Positions 11,901-23,101 of a stretch of 64,000 nucleotides of DNA are shown piece after piece. This stretch comes from Pardosa pseudoannulata (taxonomy: Eukaryota > Arthropoda > Arachnida > Araneae > Lycosidae), in contig CM063500.1 in assembly GCA_032207245.1 (NCBI GenBank), forward strand, positions 68,907,037-68,971,036, given 5' to 3'. The position numbers were made by a program, and so were the translations under genes. The notes under the pieces were generated by a model that was given only the letters and a program-made list of their open reading frames with translations, searched no databases and had not been told where the DNA came from. How positions within the stretch are numbered: position 1 is the first letter of the stretch; every line of letters begins with the position of its first letter.

Positions 11901-12550
11901 ATCCATTTTTTATAAAACTCCTTGACAAGGAGAAAGCTCAACAGCTAGCAGTAACAAAAATGCAGTCGGGTCTCTCATATTGAAGAGAACGGCACAAGTC
12001 TAATTTAAACTTTATTCCAGAGCGGCAACAACGCACATCTTTTCTACTTCATGACAGACAAAGGAAAGCCACAGAGTTCACTCTGATCGAACAGAGGTTC
12101 ACCCAAGAGCGATGACAGAAAGAATTTTCCCACAGTATAAAACAACTTAATAAGCGAATTAAATGCAATATCAGCAAAACGCGAAGCCATTTGTCGCCAA
12201 CAGTTGGGATGAATAGATAGAAAGTTTACATTTTTAGGATACACAATTTTATGAAGAATTTTTAAGTGGAAAATACTCCGTTGAATAAATTATTTAGAGG
12301 CTGGGAAAATGAATTAAATGAATTAGAATGGGAGAGAGAAGATATATATATATATATATATATATTGCCAAAAGTAAAAAAAAATCTCTTAGAAATAATA
12401 TGCTAGTTCTTAAATAGCCACTGTTGAAAAAATGAATGTAAACATTGTTAAAATGATTTCTTCCCAAAGTTCCCAAAATTCCGGGTCTATTCTCCAAAAT
12501 TCCCGGATTTATTCCCACCTCTTCAAAATTCCAGATTTTTTACATCTCTA
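11077..12550. mobile_element. Non-autonomous hAT element with 8-bp duplication
   Basis: It starts TAGAGTTGCGA and ends with the complement of TAGAGATGTAA. The exact 8-bp duplication CTCCTAGT flanks it at 11,069-11,076 and 12,551-12,558. The 1,474-bp body contains (TC)n-(TA)n at 11,438-11,526, (TA)n at 11,846-11,897 and a short (TA)n at about 12,343-12,365. No intact transposase is seen. Confidence 0.85.
11438..11526. repeat. (TC)n then (TA)n microsatellite
   Basis: About 11 TC units are followed by about 33 TA units. The frames across it that encode IYIYIY are artefacts. Confidence 0.95.
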
Positions 12551-12881
12551 CTCCTAGTAGGAGGGGAGCATGTAAAAAAATGTAGATGATCAGACTCGTG
12601 ATACCATGCTTAAATATATAAATTCATTAAAGCTATTACAATTTACAGTGTTGTGTAGATTAATAAAAAAATTGCTAACTCCATAATTATTCAGCTGTCT
12701 TAAAATAGCATTATAAATTTTATGTGTTTACTTTCTACTTCAAAATCAAGTTAAATTTACTTAATATCATATCACACGCCAACCTCTGCACAGTGAAAAA
12801 GCAATAGGTTCAGTTTATGATTCTTTTTCCTGATGAAGGAGGCACAAATTTCTCATTTGATAGTGGAAACTTTTCAATCAA

Positions 12882-13455
12882 TTAAGGTATCCGTCTACGT
12901 TCGGAGAACTTTTTTCTTTCAACGTAGAAACTCGTTCATGTTTTTACATTTTTAGGTTTATTTTTTTATATTATCATAGAGAACTGCACTTAAAAAAATT
13001 ATTCCTGGAGAAGTTTTTATAAAATTTCTAATAAATGAAGAAAATTTAGTAAAAACATCAGGTTTTTTCAAAAGGGCTAATTTTTTAATAAATTAAATTA
13101 TTTCAATATTTTTGATGCAACACATTTCTTATACACTGGACTAGTGAATCATCTAGAATCTTTGCTTAATTTAATTTGGTAAAAAATGTTGGTCCTTGAA
13201 AATCATACACTTTGAATTTTTAACGAATCTTCATTACCTTTATAGCTAACTATGAGTGTAACATTATTAAAAATTATCCAAATTTAAAGCTTTTAGGTCA
13301 TTTACTAGTAAATACTATCAAAAACATTCATAATAATTTTCAACAAAATATTTTAAGAACTTTTTGAGAAATCACATTTTAAGTTTCAACTTTTTATTAA
13401 AAATACCGTTCTGAGAAAAACTCATTTGAAGTTTATGAAAGCAACTTTTAACTAT
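12882..13455. mobile_element. Truncated copy of the TTAA-flanked element
   Basis: From TTAAGGTATCCGTCTACGTT onward it follows the left 570 bp of the element at 6968 in the same orientation, with scattered differences. The right half and right end are missing. It lies in the last intron of the dynein gene. Confidence 0.8.
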
Positions 13456-13628
13456 TGACTAACTTTTGATTTTGTACTCGGAAAATTTGGTAAGTATGCT
13501 AAAAATGTATTTTAGAATTGTCTTCCATATAAAAAGAATGTATTTCATTATCAATTTATATTTGACTTTTATGCATAATACAAAATAATTATATATATAT
13601 AAATATATATATATATTTTTTTCTACAG

Positions 13629-13916
13629 GAAGGAGTATATGTATATGGTTTATATTTGGATGGAGCTTCATGGGATAAGAAGAATAGCATTTTAATTGAG
13701 CCGTCTCCCAAAATATTGTTTACTGCTTTACCAGTAGTACATGTATATGCTATAAATTCTACTGACTCTAAAGATCCTGCTTTATATCAATGTCCAGTAT
13801 ATAAAAAACCAAGACGAACTGATCTTACTTACATAACACCTCTTTGGCTTAAAACAAATATAAGCCCAAACCACTGGATTCTCAGAGGTGTTGCATTACT
13901 TTGTGACATAAAATAA
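13629..13916 (+). CDS. Axonemal dynein heavy chain, last coding exon (DNAH5/8-like)
   Basis: A splice acceptor TTTTTTCTACAG ends at 13,628. The exon encodes 95 residues up to TAA at 13,914-13,916. It starts with [15 protein letters not shown] and holds [12 protein letters not shown] in its second half. It closes with [14 protein letters not shown], the strongly conserved C-terminus of axonemal dynein heavy chains. That ending with the KKPRRTDL block fits the outer-arm DNAH5/DNAH8 group best, from family knowledge. This part is the C-terminal domain distal to the sixth AAA module of a protein of about 4,500 residues. It acts in cilia and flagella, in arthropods mainly the sperm tail. The exon is phase 0 and unbroken. 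I could not find the penultimate exon, so the gene must extend left through a repeat-filled intron. It could even enclose the hydrolase gene. Confidence 0.88.
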   Translation, partial: EGVYVYGLYLDGASWDKKNSILIEPSPKILFTALPVVHVYAINSTDSKDPALYQCPVYKKPRRTDLTYITPLWLKTNISPNHWILRGVALLCDIK

Positions 13917-13933
13917 ATTCATGTTATTTTGAA

Positions 13934-13941
13934 ATATTAAA
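13934..13941 (+). promoter_or_regulatory. Possible poly(A) signal of the dynein gene
   Basis: An ATTAAA variant lies about 20 bases after the stop codon. An AATAAA also overlaps the stop codon. Confidence 0.35.
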
Positions 13942-14215
13942 CACTGTAATATTATGTAAGATACATTATCTGCATAGTGTAACACATTCAAAATTATGGT
14001 ATTAAAAGAGTAAAAGTAAAATAATTATTTCCACTTATTTCCCATGTCTCTAAATTTATCTTACCCTAAATTTGAAGTCTGTATTGAAAATGTATGATTG
14101 AACATTAAGTAAAGATTTAGTTTAGTTTAGTTTTTAGAAATATAAAATTAAGCTTAACAATTTTTATCTAAAGTCTACAATATAGGGCTACTGTAAAAGA
14201 CTTATTTTCAAAATA

Positions 14216-15010
14216 CAGTCTGTATCGGTTATATGGTCAGCTCCGCGGTGCAGAAAAATCAGACCATATAAGTGGGGTGACCATATATGCAGAAAAATAC
14301 AACCCTATTGTGCATATACTGTGCATTTCTGATCCATAACAGAAGAGCCTTATCCGCATTTCCGTAAGGTAACAAGCACTGATGTTTTCTTTCTTGATCT
14401 CCGATTATAATACTTGAGGACCAAAGTTTGGCAGCTAAAGTGTTGTTTAATGTCATCTGGGTAATCGAATTTGCTTTGGCGAAAACAGCCTTTGAAAGAT
14501 TAGATTTTTAAAATTTTTCAATCAATTTATTTTTGGCAGCAAATGATAAATTCTTTCTTTTCGAAGCCATAATTAAAAAATGAACGTTTTTACTCGTGAC
14601 GTATGATGCCAATCTAAATGCAACAAAATTTTCTTTTATTTGTTTCATCTCAATTTCAACTTAAGCAGGGAGAGATAACTTCAATAAATAGACAGATGTC
14701 CACCTCTTGTCAGGGGACAAGAGAACTGAGAGAGGTGAGAAACTCCGACAATGAGTCTACACAAACAAGAAAGGGAAATAAATAAAGGCTTGAATTCAGG
14801 TCCTCTCCACTTTCACATTGACTTCTTTAAAATAATAATAATAATAATAATAATAAAGAGGAAACTTGTTGAAAGCATGAAACTGACCGTATAACCCATA
14901 ACAAGAAAAAGAAAATGACTGTATAAGCGGTGCACTTTAACACATATGCCCTATTAAGTTAGACAGGAAATTGACCATAAAAGCGAGTAACCATATAGCG
15001 GTACTGACTG
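14216..15010 (-). mobile_element. Deleted Tigger/pogo-like element
   Basis: The ends CAGTCTGTATCGGTTATATG and, inverted, CAGTCAGTACCGCTATATGG are flanked by TA. On the minus strand from about 14,571 a frame starts MASKRKNLSFAAKNKLIEKF and then meets a stop. It later continues with a block LPYGNADKALLLWI. This resembles the N-terminal helix-turn-helix and CENP-B-type DNA-binding part of pogo/Tigger transposases. The DDE catalytic part is missing. An (AAT)n run lies at 14,830-14,856. Confidence 0.7.
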
Positions 15011-15615
15011 TACCATACATTTAAAAGTATTATACTCCCAAATATGATTGATATATGAAATAACCACAAACTTATTAAGTTTCATGCACAATCTGCAAAG
15101 ATTTTAAGTGCAATTCCTGGGTCAGACACAAAAGAGGATAGTTGAACTCATTCCATATATTTGGTTGTGTCATTCTGTCAATTGTCATTGCTATAGTACT
15201 GATCTGTTCCCTAAACTCTTTTAATGTTTTTGTAAATAAAGGTAGATAAACAAGGTACTTACTGCACCTCCAAAGAAAGAAAGAAATCACAAGATATTAA
15301 ATAAGGTAAGCTGGGAAGGTAACAAAGAAAAGTAGTCTCATCAACATGCACAATCCAGCAATGTAGAAGCCTATTAATATTCAGGTAATGACAAACCTGA
15401 ATGTCCTAATGAGGGGGATATCATATCCTGGTAAAGATAAAATACCTGGAACTGCAGTCAGTTACAAGCATAAATGCAACATATGGAGGTAACTTACGAC
15501 ACTGTCTTCTCATAAAAGGAAAATGGTCCATACACAATAGCCATATTATTAGGATGTGTGTCATGTGACCCAGAGGATACACATAGAAAATTTATAGTGT
15601 GCAGAAAACTTGTAT
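15011..15615. other. No gene seen
   Basis: A minus-strand frame at 15,075-15,290 (71 codons) has a less biased composition than its surroundings, but I recognise no domain and cannot support it as an exon. Confidence 0.4.
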
Positions 15616-15794
15616 GGTTTGGTTTGGTTTGGAGTGCTACGGTCTACTTTTTGCAGTACGAGGGCTAATGAGACTGGGACCTACAGCTTACAGCTGACTC
15701 CAAATGGCTATGAACATCCATGCCACTGTGGGATTCAAACCCACGAACTCCGGTACCAAAGGCCAGCACCCTATCCAATAGGCCATCGTTCGGC
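15616..15794 (-). repeat. tRNA-derived SINE, copy 2
   Basis: A full-length copy of the same family as 8658-8824. Its 3' end on the minus strand is a short CCAAA repeat (15,616-15,632), the likely family tail. The B box is altered (GGTTTGAATCC). Confidence 0.85.
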
Positions 15795-17373
15795 AAAAAC
15801 TTGTATGAAATTAGCCAAAAACTTATCATCGCTCATTTGTGTAATACAGTAGAATACATAGTGTTTTGAAAATGCATGAAACTTTTAGAGTAGTCCTGTT
15901 TTAATTTCTCTTTTTGAAGATAAGTGAAAATTTAGGTTCATTTTTTTATTCTAAGGTTTGGAGTTAATATAATTGTTTTATTATATTTTCAAAATAAAAG
16001 ATGCATCATTATAAACAAAATTCTGAAATATAAAAAATTTCTGGAAAAAGAAATTGCCAAAAAAATTCCTTAATACTTCACAAATATTACCTCAAATTTA
16101 AAGCAATAACAAAAAATATTGATAAGATATTAAAAAGTATCATACAAATTAGATAAAAACTAAACAAAAATATAGTAAAAATAGCAATTGTTCATTATTG
16201 GCAGAACTGTATTCTATATCTTTGAAAAATACCGCTCCAATGAAAATATAAATCTTATGTGATAAAACGAAGTTTCTGTTACTATAAAGGAAACATTTAT
16301 AAGAAAGAGAATCTCATAAATAAGCAAAATAAGAGAAATCTCAGGACAGCTATAATCAGCTAGAATTGATTGGCAAGGTTGGTGGTTTTCTGAGGGAGAT
16401 AATTATTTTAATAATGTACCTATGCTGGCAACCTGTTTTCTCTGATCAACAATTGGTACATCATTTTCTTGGTGAGGTCTATTTTTTTTCAAAGATGTAT
16501 TTCCAAGTCATTTTAATTCAAGTGATAGTTTTTCCTTTCTGGTGCTTGGCGTTTAGAATTATAACCCTTTTTTACAGGAACTTAACTCTTATCCAATCTT
16601 AATTCACCAGTATAAGTTTTTAACATGGAAGTTCTATGTTGGATTTAAGCTGTAGTACAATAAAGAAATCAGTCTGTCTGAGGTGCAATGGATAGCCTAT
16701 CCAAACATTTGTTATTTACACTCATCTGGAGAAGTTAATGTCACAGACGAAGCATTATTAATATGTCCATAAATAGTATCTGATTTACTGATTAAAGTAA
16801 TTAAACATGATAGAGTTCACTGGATAAAAAAAAAGAAAATGAAAATACTTTATCTGACAGTGTTTTTTTAGGTGTAGTATCAACTACACCGATTTAGAAA
16901 CCTTTATTTTTTTAAGCACTGACATTTTTACAAGCAAGTCTAAAAAAAAAAAATAAAATAAATGAATAACACCAAGAGATAGGATTAAAAACATTATAGA
17001 ACCAAGATATGACAGTCTCCCTAAATGTTCCTTGTAAATTGCTTTTATGACATTGTTAAAAAAAAAATCTTGCAATAATTTTTGTATATCAGTGCTATAA
17101 AAAATATTGTACTTTATATAAAAGTTTGCTAATACATGGTAATATTTTAAAATGAAATCTTTTTATTTGCAATAAAAAATTAATTAATGAACTTCAGAAT
17201 TTCTCTCCCCTTATTTTTTAAAGAAAATTTACATATATTTTACTTAATGACTTATTTCCTTGTTAAAATCCACCTTGAGAAGGGTACTCCTTGAACCCAA
17301 TGTAGCAAGTGGACCCCTATATTCTTATGATTTTCAGGGAGAATTACTGCTGTGGCAATAGGAGAATCGAGCC
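15795..17373. other. No gene seen; diverged interspersed repeat at 16,365-16,560
   Basis: The piece around CTGGCAACCTGTTTTCTCTG aligns by eye with 29,370-29,560 (CTAGCAACCTATTTGTCTCG), including the downstream AAGTGATAG/CAGGTGATAG word. This suggests an old repeat family. The rest is AT-rich without structure. Confidence 0.4.
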
Positions 17374-17623
17374 CTTACTCTGGGAGTTGCGGTTCGTACC
17401 GAACGTTCGTTGTGACGTCAGATTGCGGACATTTTGAGAGCAAACGATACTTTGGTACTCTGGGGGTTACATGCGGAAATTTACAGCAACCTAAACTATC
17501 AGTAACTTTCCGCATGTAACCCCCAGAGTACTGAAATATCGTTTGCTGTCAAAATTTCCGCAATCTGACGTCAAGGTGACGTCACAACGAACGTTCGGTA
17601 CGAACCGCAACTCCCAGAGTAAG
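17374..17623. repeat. 250-bp fold-back element
   Basis: Left arm 17,374-17,479 (CTTACTCTGGGAGTTGCGGT...) is an imperfect inverted copy of 17,507-17,623, with a spacer of about 27 bases. The arms are far richer in GC than the flanks and include TGACGTCA and ACGTTCGGTACGAAC words. The right arm has an extra GTGACGTCA. It is probably a fold-back MITE. I could not fix a target duplication. Confidence 0.85.
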
Positions 17624-18640
17624 GCCCTAAGACTTCCCTTATGTTTTCTATTCTTTTCATTATAGTCCATTAAATATTATTGTTAAGTTTTAAAATGAGC
17701 CAGCTGTCAATTTGTTTATTTACTTCCGGGATCCTGTCACTTTTTGGATTCCATCATTCAGCTACAAATAACTACATTTTAAATCAAAATATGTATCTTA
17801 TGACTTTTTCCATGGGCATTTTTCTTCACTAATAAACAAAACCCATGTAAACCAATTTTTCTTGGAAACATTATTGCAGATAACCACAAAAATGAGTATT
17901 ATGATGAAATAATAAATCCATATAGCAGTTGAAAAGAATTACAAAGGTAGGCTTGTATACTTAGCAAACTGCATTTCTTTTAACTTTAGTAACAAATATT
18001 TTTAAATTCTACAACTCATGTCTAATTATTAGAATTATTTCCCATATAAAATGATGGAGATGGATAGGAATGATGGAGTCATCAGTCCCAAAAATACCAG
18101 ATTTTGACAAACATTGATAGTATCTTTTTGAGATCTTAGAACTGCCATTTGAATTTAAAAGCTAAATTTTTAACAAATAGCCTTAGAACTAATTTCCAAG
18201 TCTTATATTTGTAATAATTATTTTGTGTTGTATGGTTAAAACTGTATTATTTATCTTTGACCACGAGTTCCTGAACCATTTTGGTTACCCTTTTATGGTG
18301 ATTACTTCTTTTAGTTCAGTAATAAATTATCTTTGAATCTTCAGTAAAGGTAGATGCAGAGATCAACTGAACTCCTTGAATGTTACCCTCTAACTCAGCT
18401 TTTTTGTCATTACATGGTCAAAAAACATACCTTATCTTGGGTAAAAGGAACATAATTTTTTTTTAAATTGGGATTTTGTAGTAAGAATTAATTTTGAAGA
18501 TATTAAAATAAAAAAGGGAATTCACGAGTTCACTGATAGGAATGTATGTTTAAAAACTGCAATTGAAAATTTGAAATTAGGAATTTAAGTTTACAAAATT
18601 ACACATAATTAATTTTTTAACAGCTTACTTTAACACTAAA

Positions 18641-18824
18641 TGTTGTGTGTGAACCGCCTGACCACCAGTGGCGCTGCGGTCTCTAGAGCAGAGCCGAGAC
18701 GATTCGTGTTGTATGAGCAGGGTGGAAAAAATAAAGAGTTCGAGAATGAGTTTGTGTCGAAGTGATGCGTTCTTTTTTACTAGAAAATCAAGTTAATACA
18801 GTCCACAGATAATTTCCAATAACA
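18641..18824 (+). repeat. 5' LTR of BEL copy A
   Basis: It runs from TGTTGTGTGTGAACC to TTCCAATAACA. AATAAA at 18,730-18,735 is the likely poly(A) signal. It appears identical to the 5' LTR of copy B. Confidence 0.95.
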
Positions 18825-18825
18825 A

Positions 18826-18843
18826 TGGCCCATGCGACCGTGA
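18826..18843 (+). promoter_or_regulatory. Candidate tRNA primer-binding site
   Basis: TGGCCCATGCGACCGTGA starts one base after the LTR. TGG pairs with a tRNA CCA end. Copy B reads TGGTCCGTGCGACCGTGA. I cannot assign the tRNA. Confidence 0.45.
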
Positions 18844-19258
18844 GATGCTCTCAGAGACTTATGGATATATTCGTTAAAAGAAAAAAGGGACGTTTTACTT
18901 CGGTTTTCGCCAGATACGTGCTTTGGATTCCGCTGTTCAGACAAAAGATAAGTTTCTATTTGCTTATTTTTGGAAGTTTTTTTTAAATTGGTGCATAAGC
19001 TTCTGGTCATTTACTCCCATTCGTTGTGTTAAATTTAATAATTTATTCTTAAAATGTTTAAATTAATTGAGCTTGTGTTTTATTGTGTTATGAGTTCGTT
19101 CAGTTTAAATTCAGAATGATTTAGTTGTCTTATTTACTTTTGAGTGAAGAGTTAATGTGCCTATTTCAAAAATTGAGTTTTATTCTTTATGAGTGTATGC
19201 TGTGTTAGAATTTTTTATTGAATTAAAAGTTAGTTCGGTTTTTAGTTTTGTTTTCAAG

Positions 19259-22200
19259 ATGTTTAAAAATGCAAGAAAAGTGGATTTGCAGCTTGCTGCA
19301 ACAGAGTTAGGTGAGGTAGTTACTGATAAAATGACGATGTCAGACCTCATTAATATTATAAAAAATAATGAGAAGTTCGAAACAGAACCTGAGTTTATAT
19401 CTAATCTAATTGAGGGGATAATTGAAGAACGGAAACTAGAATTAGAGACAATCGAGAAAAATAAACAAATGGAATTGCAATTGGAACAAATTAAGTTAGA
19501 GAGAACTAAAGCCGAATTAGAATTGTCACAAATGCGAAGTGAGTCAAAAACAAAAGATGATTCTGAAATTAAAACTGAAAAATATGATTCTCTGGATTCT
19601 CTAATTAAAAGTATAAAAACTTTAACAATTAAAATACCTAGTCGGCCTGAAGGGTGGGGTTTCTTCTTTTCTTCCTTGGAACGATCCTTTATAACAAAAA
19701 ACGTACCTGATAAATTTAAATCTGAGATTCTTTTGAATTTACTTGATGAGAAGGCTTCGAATATCATTTCTTACATAAATGATGATGAGTTGAGTGATTA
19801 TGACAAAGTAAAGAAAATTGTATTAAGAGAGTTCGAACCAACCCCCCAGTCGTGTTTGGAGCAATTTAGAAAAACTACTAGGCAGGCAAATGAAACCCAT
19901 GTGCAATTTGCATCACGTTTGACAACTAGTTTCGATTATTACTTAAAATTAAGAGATGTGTCGGATTTTGATAATTTGAAAAAATTAATTGTATCGGACA
20001 AATTATTTCAAACGTTAGACAAAGAAACCGCGTCCCACATTAGCATCAGACAATCGGATAGCTGGTTTGATCCCTTAACCTTAGGAAAGGAAGCAGATTT
20101 ATTTTTTGTGTCACGGGGGAAACCCAGAGCAGAAATCAACTGTCAAAAATCTTCGAATTCGAAAAATGTGTCTAAGGTATTTTTAGCTGAAAGCAAAAGT
20201 TTAAAGTGCTTACTGTGTAGTGAATCTCATCATCCGTTATATAAATGTAGAAATTATTTGTCATTGCCTGTTTCTGAAAGGGTTGAAATAGTTAAGAAAA
20301 ATAATCTTTGTTTTAATTGTCTTGGCAAACATCAGGTTAAATCTTGTAAATCAAGGTTCTCATGTTCTTTGTGTACACGCGATGGAAAGAAAAAGCTACA
20401 TCATTTTTCTTTACATTTTCCGAGAGACTATGAGTCATCGAGACAGGAGACTAGTAGAGAATTTCATACCCCCGAAAGAGTGAAAGAATCTGTTCTGTCG
20501 CCAACCGCGCCTGTTTTTCAAACAGCTGTGACTACAAGTAATCTAAACAATAATGCGGTACTCTCTGCGAGGGTCATAAATCAAAATAAAACCGTGTTGC
20601 TGAGTACTGTGAATTGTTTATTGAGAGACGAAAGCGGAAAGAGCTATAGAGCGCAGGCGATTTTGGATCAAGGAGCAATGAGTAACTACATGATAGCAGA
20701 TTGTGCAAATAGCCTAAATTTAAAGAGAAAGAAAATTAATTTGACAGTTTGTGGTATCGGAGATACAGAAACATCAATTAAATCCTCTGTTAATGCTACT
20801 ATTTCCAACTTTGAGGGAAATTTTGAAAAGGAGTTGGATTTTTTGATTGTGTCTAAAATTACGGATTTTATGCCGTCAAAAAAGATTGAGATTAATGTTC
20901 AAGAGTTAAAATATGTAAAACTCGCGGATGAAAATTTTTACATACCAGGTCGTATAGATTTACTTTTAAGTGCCGAAATTTTTTATGAATTGTTGAGACC
21001 AGGTCAAATTTCTCCTCCTAATAGTAATTTAATTTTTCAAAATACTGTTTTCGGATACGTAGCAAGTGGTAGTGTTCCCGTTGAAGTTACTGGAAGGGTA
21101 CATTGTGGTCTTATTCAGGATAACACTAGTCTAAATGAAACTTTGGAGAAATTTTGGGAAATGGAAGATGTTCAGATTGAGGTACCCAAAAATAAAGAAG
21201 CAGTAATTTGCGAAGAGCACTTTGTTAAAAACGTTAAGAGAGATAAAACAGGGAGGTATATGGTGAAAATGCCGTTGAAAGAGGATCCAATGTGTTTAGG
21301 AAAATCCAGAGATATAGCTCTTAAAAAATTAAATTCGCAATGGAATCGTTTTGTAAAGGAACCTCAGTATTTAGAATTATATAGAGAATTTTTACGCGAA
21401 TATGAGAAATTGGATCATATGAAAGAAATATCGGAGTGTGAGGAAGAGGTAGGAACATACTACATACCGCATTTAGGAATATATCGCCCTGATAAAAGCA
21501 CTACTAAACTCCGTGTAGTGTTCAATGCGTCATCGCAAACAAATTCAGGGAATTCTCTTAATTCCATACAATGTAACGGTGGGGTCATTCAGGAGGACCT
21601 ATTTAGTATAATGACGAGATTTCGAAAACACATTTTTGCGTTCGTGGCTGACATTAAGCAAATGTACAGAATGATCTTAATTGACCCGAGTCAAACTAAA
21701 CTTCTGAGAATACTTTGGAGGGAGGGAGTAAATGAACCAGTTAAGACTTATGAGCTGAAAACTGTTACCTATGGTACAGTAAGTGCACCTCATCTCGCTA
21801 CACGAGTTCTTCTTCAACTATCAAAAGATGAGCGTGAGAAGTATCCTTTAGCGTCCCCAGTTATAGAACGAGATTTCTACATGGATGATGTTTTAAGTGG
21901 AGCTAACACATTGGAGGCCGCAAAAACTTTGCAGCATCAACTTATTGGAATTCTAAAATCTGCACAGATGTCCTTACACAAATGGTGTGGAAATAATTCT
22001 GAGCTTATCCCGTGTACAGAAAAGGAGTATGAATTTTCAACTACAGATGAAATTAAGACTTTAGGTGTTACCTGGAAGGCTGGAACCGACTGTTTTACAT
22101 TCAAAGTCGATGTGGAGCAAAATGCTCACCCCACTAAAAGGTCTGTTCTATCCATCATCGCTCGACTCTTTGATCCACTTGGATTGTTGGGTCCAGTGAT

Positions 22201-23080
22201 CACTAAAGCAAAAATCTTTATGCAACGATTGTGGTTGCTCAAACTTGGTTGGAGTGAAAGGCTTCCTGAGAAAGAAGCTGGTGAATGGCAAGAGTTTGTA
22301 CGGTCTTTAATGAATTTAAATCACATCAACATCGAGCGGTGTATAGTGCTTCAAAGTGCTGAGGTGATTGAGCTTCATGGCTTCTGTGATGCCTCGGAGA
22401 AGGCATATGGTGCTTCAATCTACGCCCGATCAGTCACTTCAAATGGAGAGGTGAAAGTGAAGCTTGTCGCTAGTAAATCTCGTGTGTCACCTATTAAGCA
22501 GGTAACAATACCTCGCTTAGAATTGTGTAGTGCCGTCTTACTCACCAAATTAATGCATAAGGTGCAAAACGCATTAAAAATGGATATTACGTCAGTATTC
22601 TATTGGACTGATTCTACAATAGTGCTATGGTGGATGAAAAAGGAAACCATAGATTTGAAGACGTTTGTAGCCAATCGAGTGGCAAGTATACAAGAGTTTA
22701 CCGAGATTGATCAGTGGTATCATGTTTCATCAGCACAAAACCCTGCTGACGTCATTTCGAGAGGACTTGATCCAGAGAAAATTCAACGTAGTGACTTGTG
22801 GTGGTTCGGGCCATCCTTTCTTAGAGAGCAGGTGGTGATTTATCCTGATAATTGCCGAGACATCCGTAATAGTGAATTGTACCAAAAGGAGCTGAAGAAC
22901 AAACAAGGAGATTCAATGTGTCTCATAGCACAAGATAAGGAAATACTTCCCATAATCAATAAGTGTTCTTCGCTCGCGAAGTTACAAAGAATTATTGCCT
23001 GGTGTATTCGTTACAAGGACAATGCCAGAAATCCATTGCATAAAACGACTGGCAGTTTGACTGCATCTGAATTATCCTAA
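19259..23080 (+). pseudogene. BEL/Pao gag-pol, first open frame (gag, PR, RT, RNase H)
   Basis: I start at ATG 19,259 (MFKNARKVDLQ). The frame is open further left but has no ATG there. The order is an E/K-rich coiled-coil-like stretch near residues 55-100 and a gag domain to about 260. Zinc knuckles follow at about 316-365 (CX2CX4HX4C, CX2CX3HX4C and a third CC pair). The protease motif is LDQG near residue 469, where D-S/T-G is usual. The RT has YMDD near 873, and the RNase H domain starts at GFCDAS near 1040. It replicates the element in cytoplasmic particles, from family knowledge. The frame ends at TAA (23,078-23,080), where homology continues in the same frame past a second stop, TGA (23,099-23,101). 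Truncation therefore removes integrase. A minus-strand frame over gag is a shadow. Confidence 0.93.
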
Positions 23081-23101
23081 GCTTTATTTTGTTTAGTGTG
23101 A

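Larger units (their letters stand above)
10828..12596 (+). repeat. tRNA-like repeat unit 2, interrupted by a hAT element
   Basis: The unit starts GATAATCGTGGTAT as unit 1 does and keeps TGGCTAAACTGATAGG and AAGTTCAAATACC (10,986-11,040). It is cut at 11,076 by the hAT insertion and resumes at 12,559 with GAGCATGTAAAAAAATGTAG, which matches unit 1. Confidence 0.65.

Noticed and set aside
15610..15852. 80-codon frame with CGIQTHELRYQRPAPYPIG
   Set aside because: A translation of the SINE. The same words appear in other SINE copies.
19180..19767. 195-codon minus-strand frame (also 41,299-41,883)
   Set aside because: It is antisense to the well-supported BEL gag. It has a serine- and leucine-rich shadow composition and no domain.
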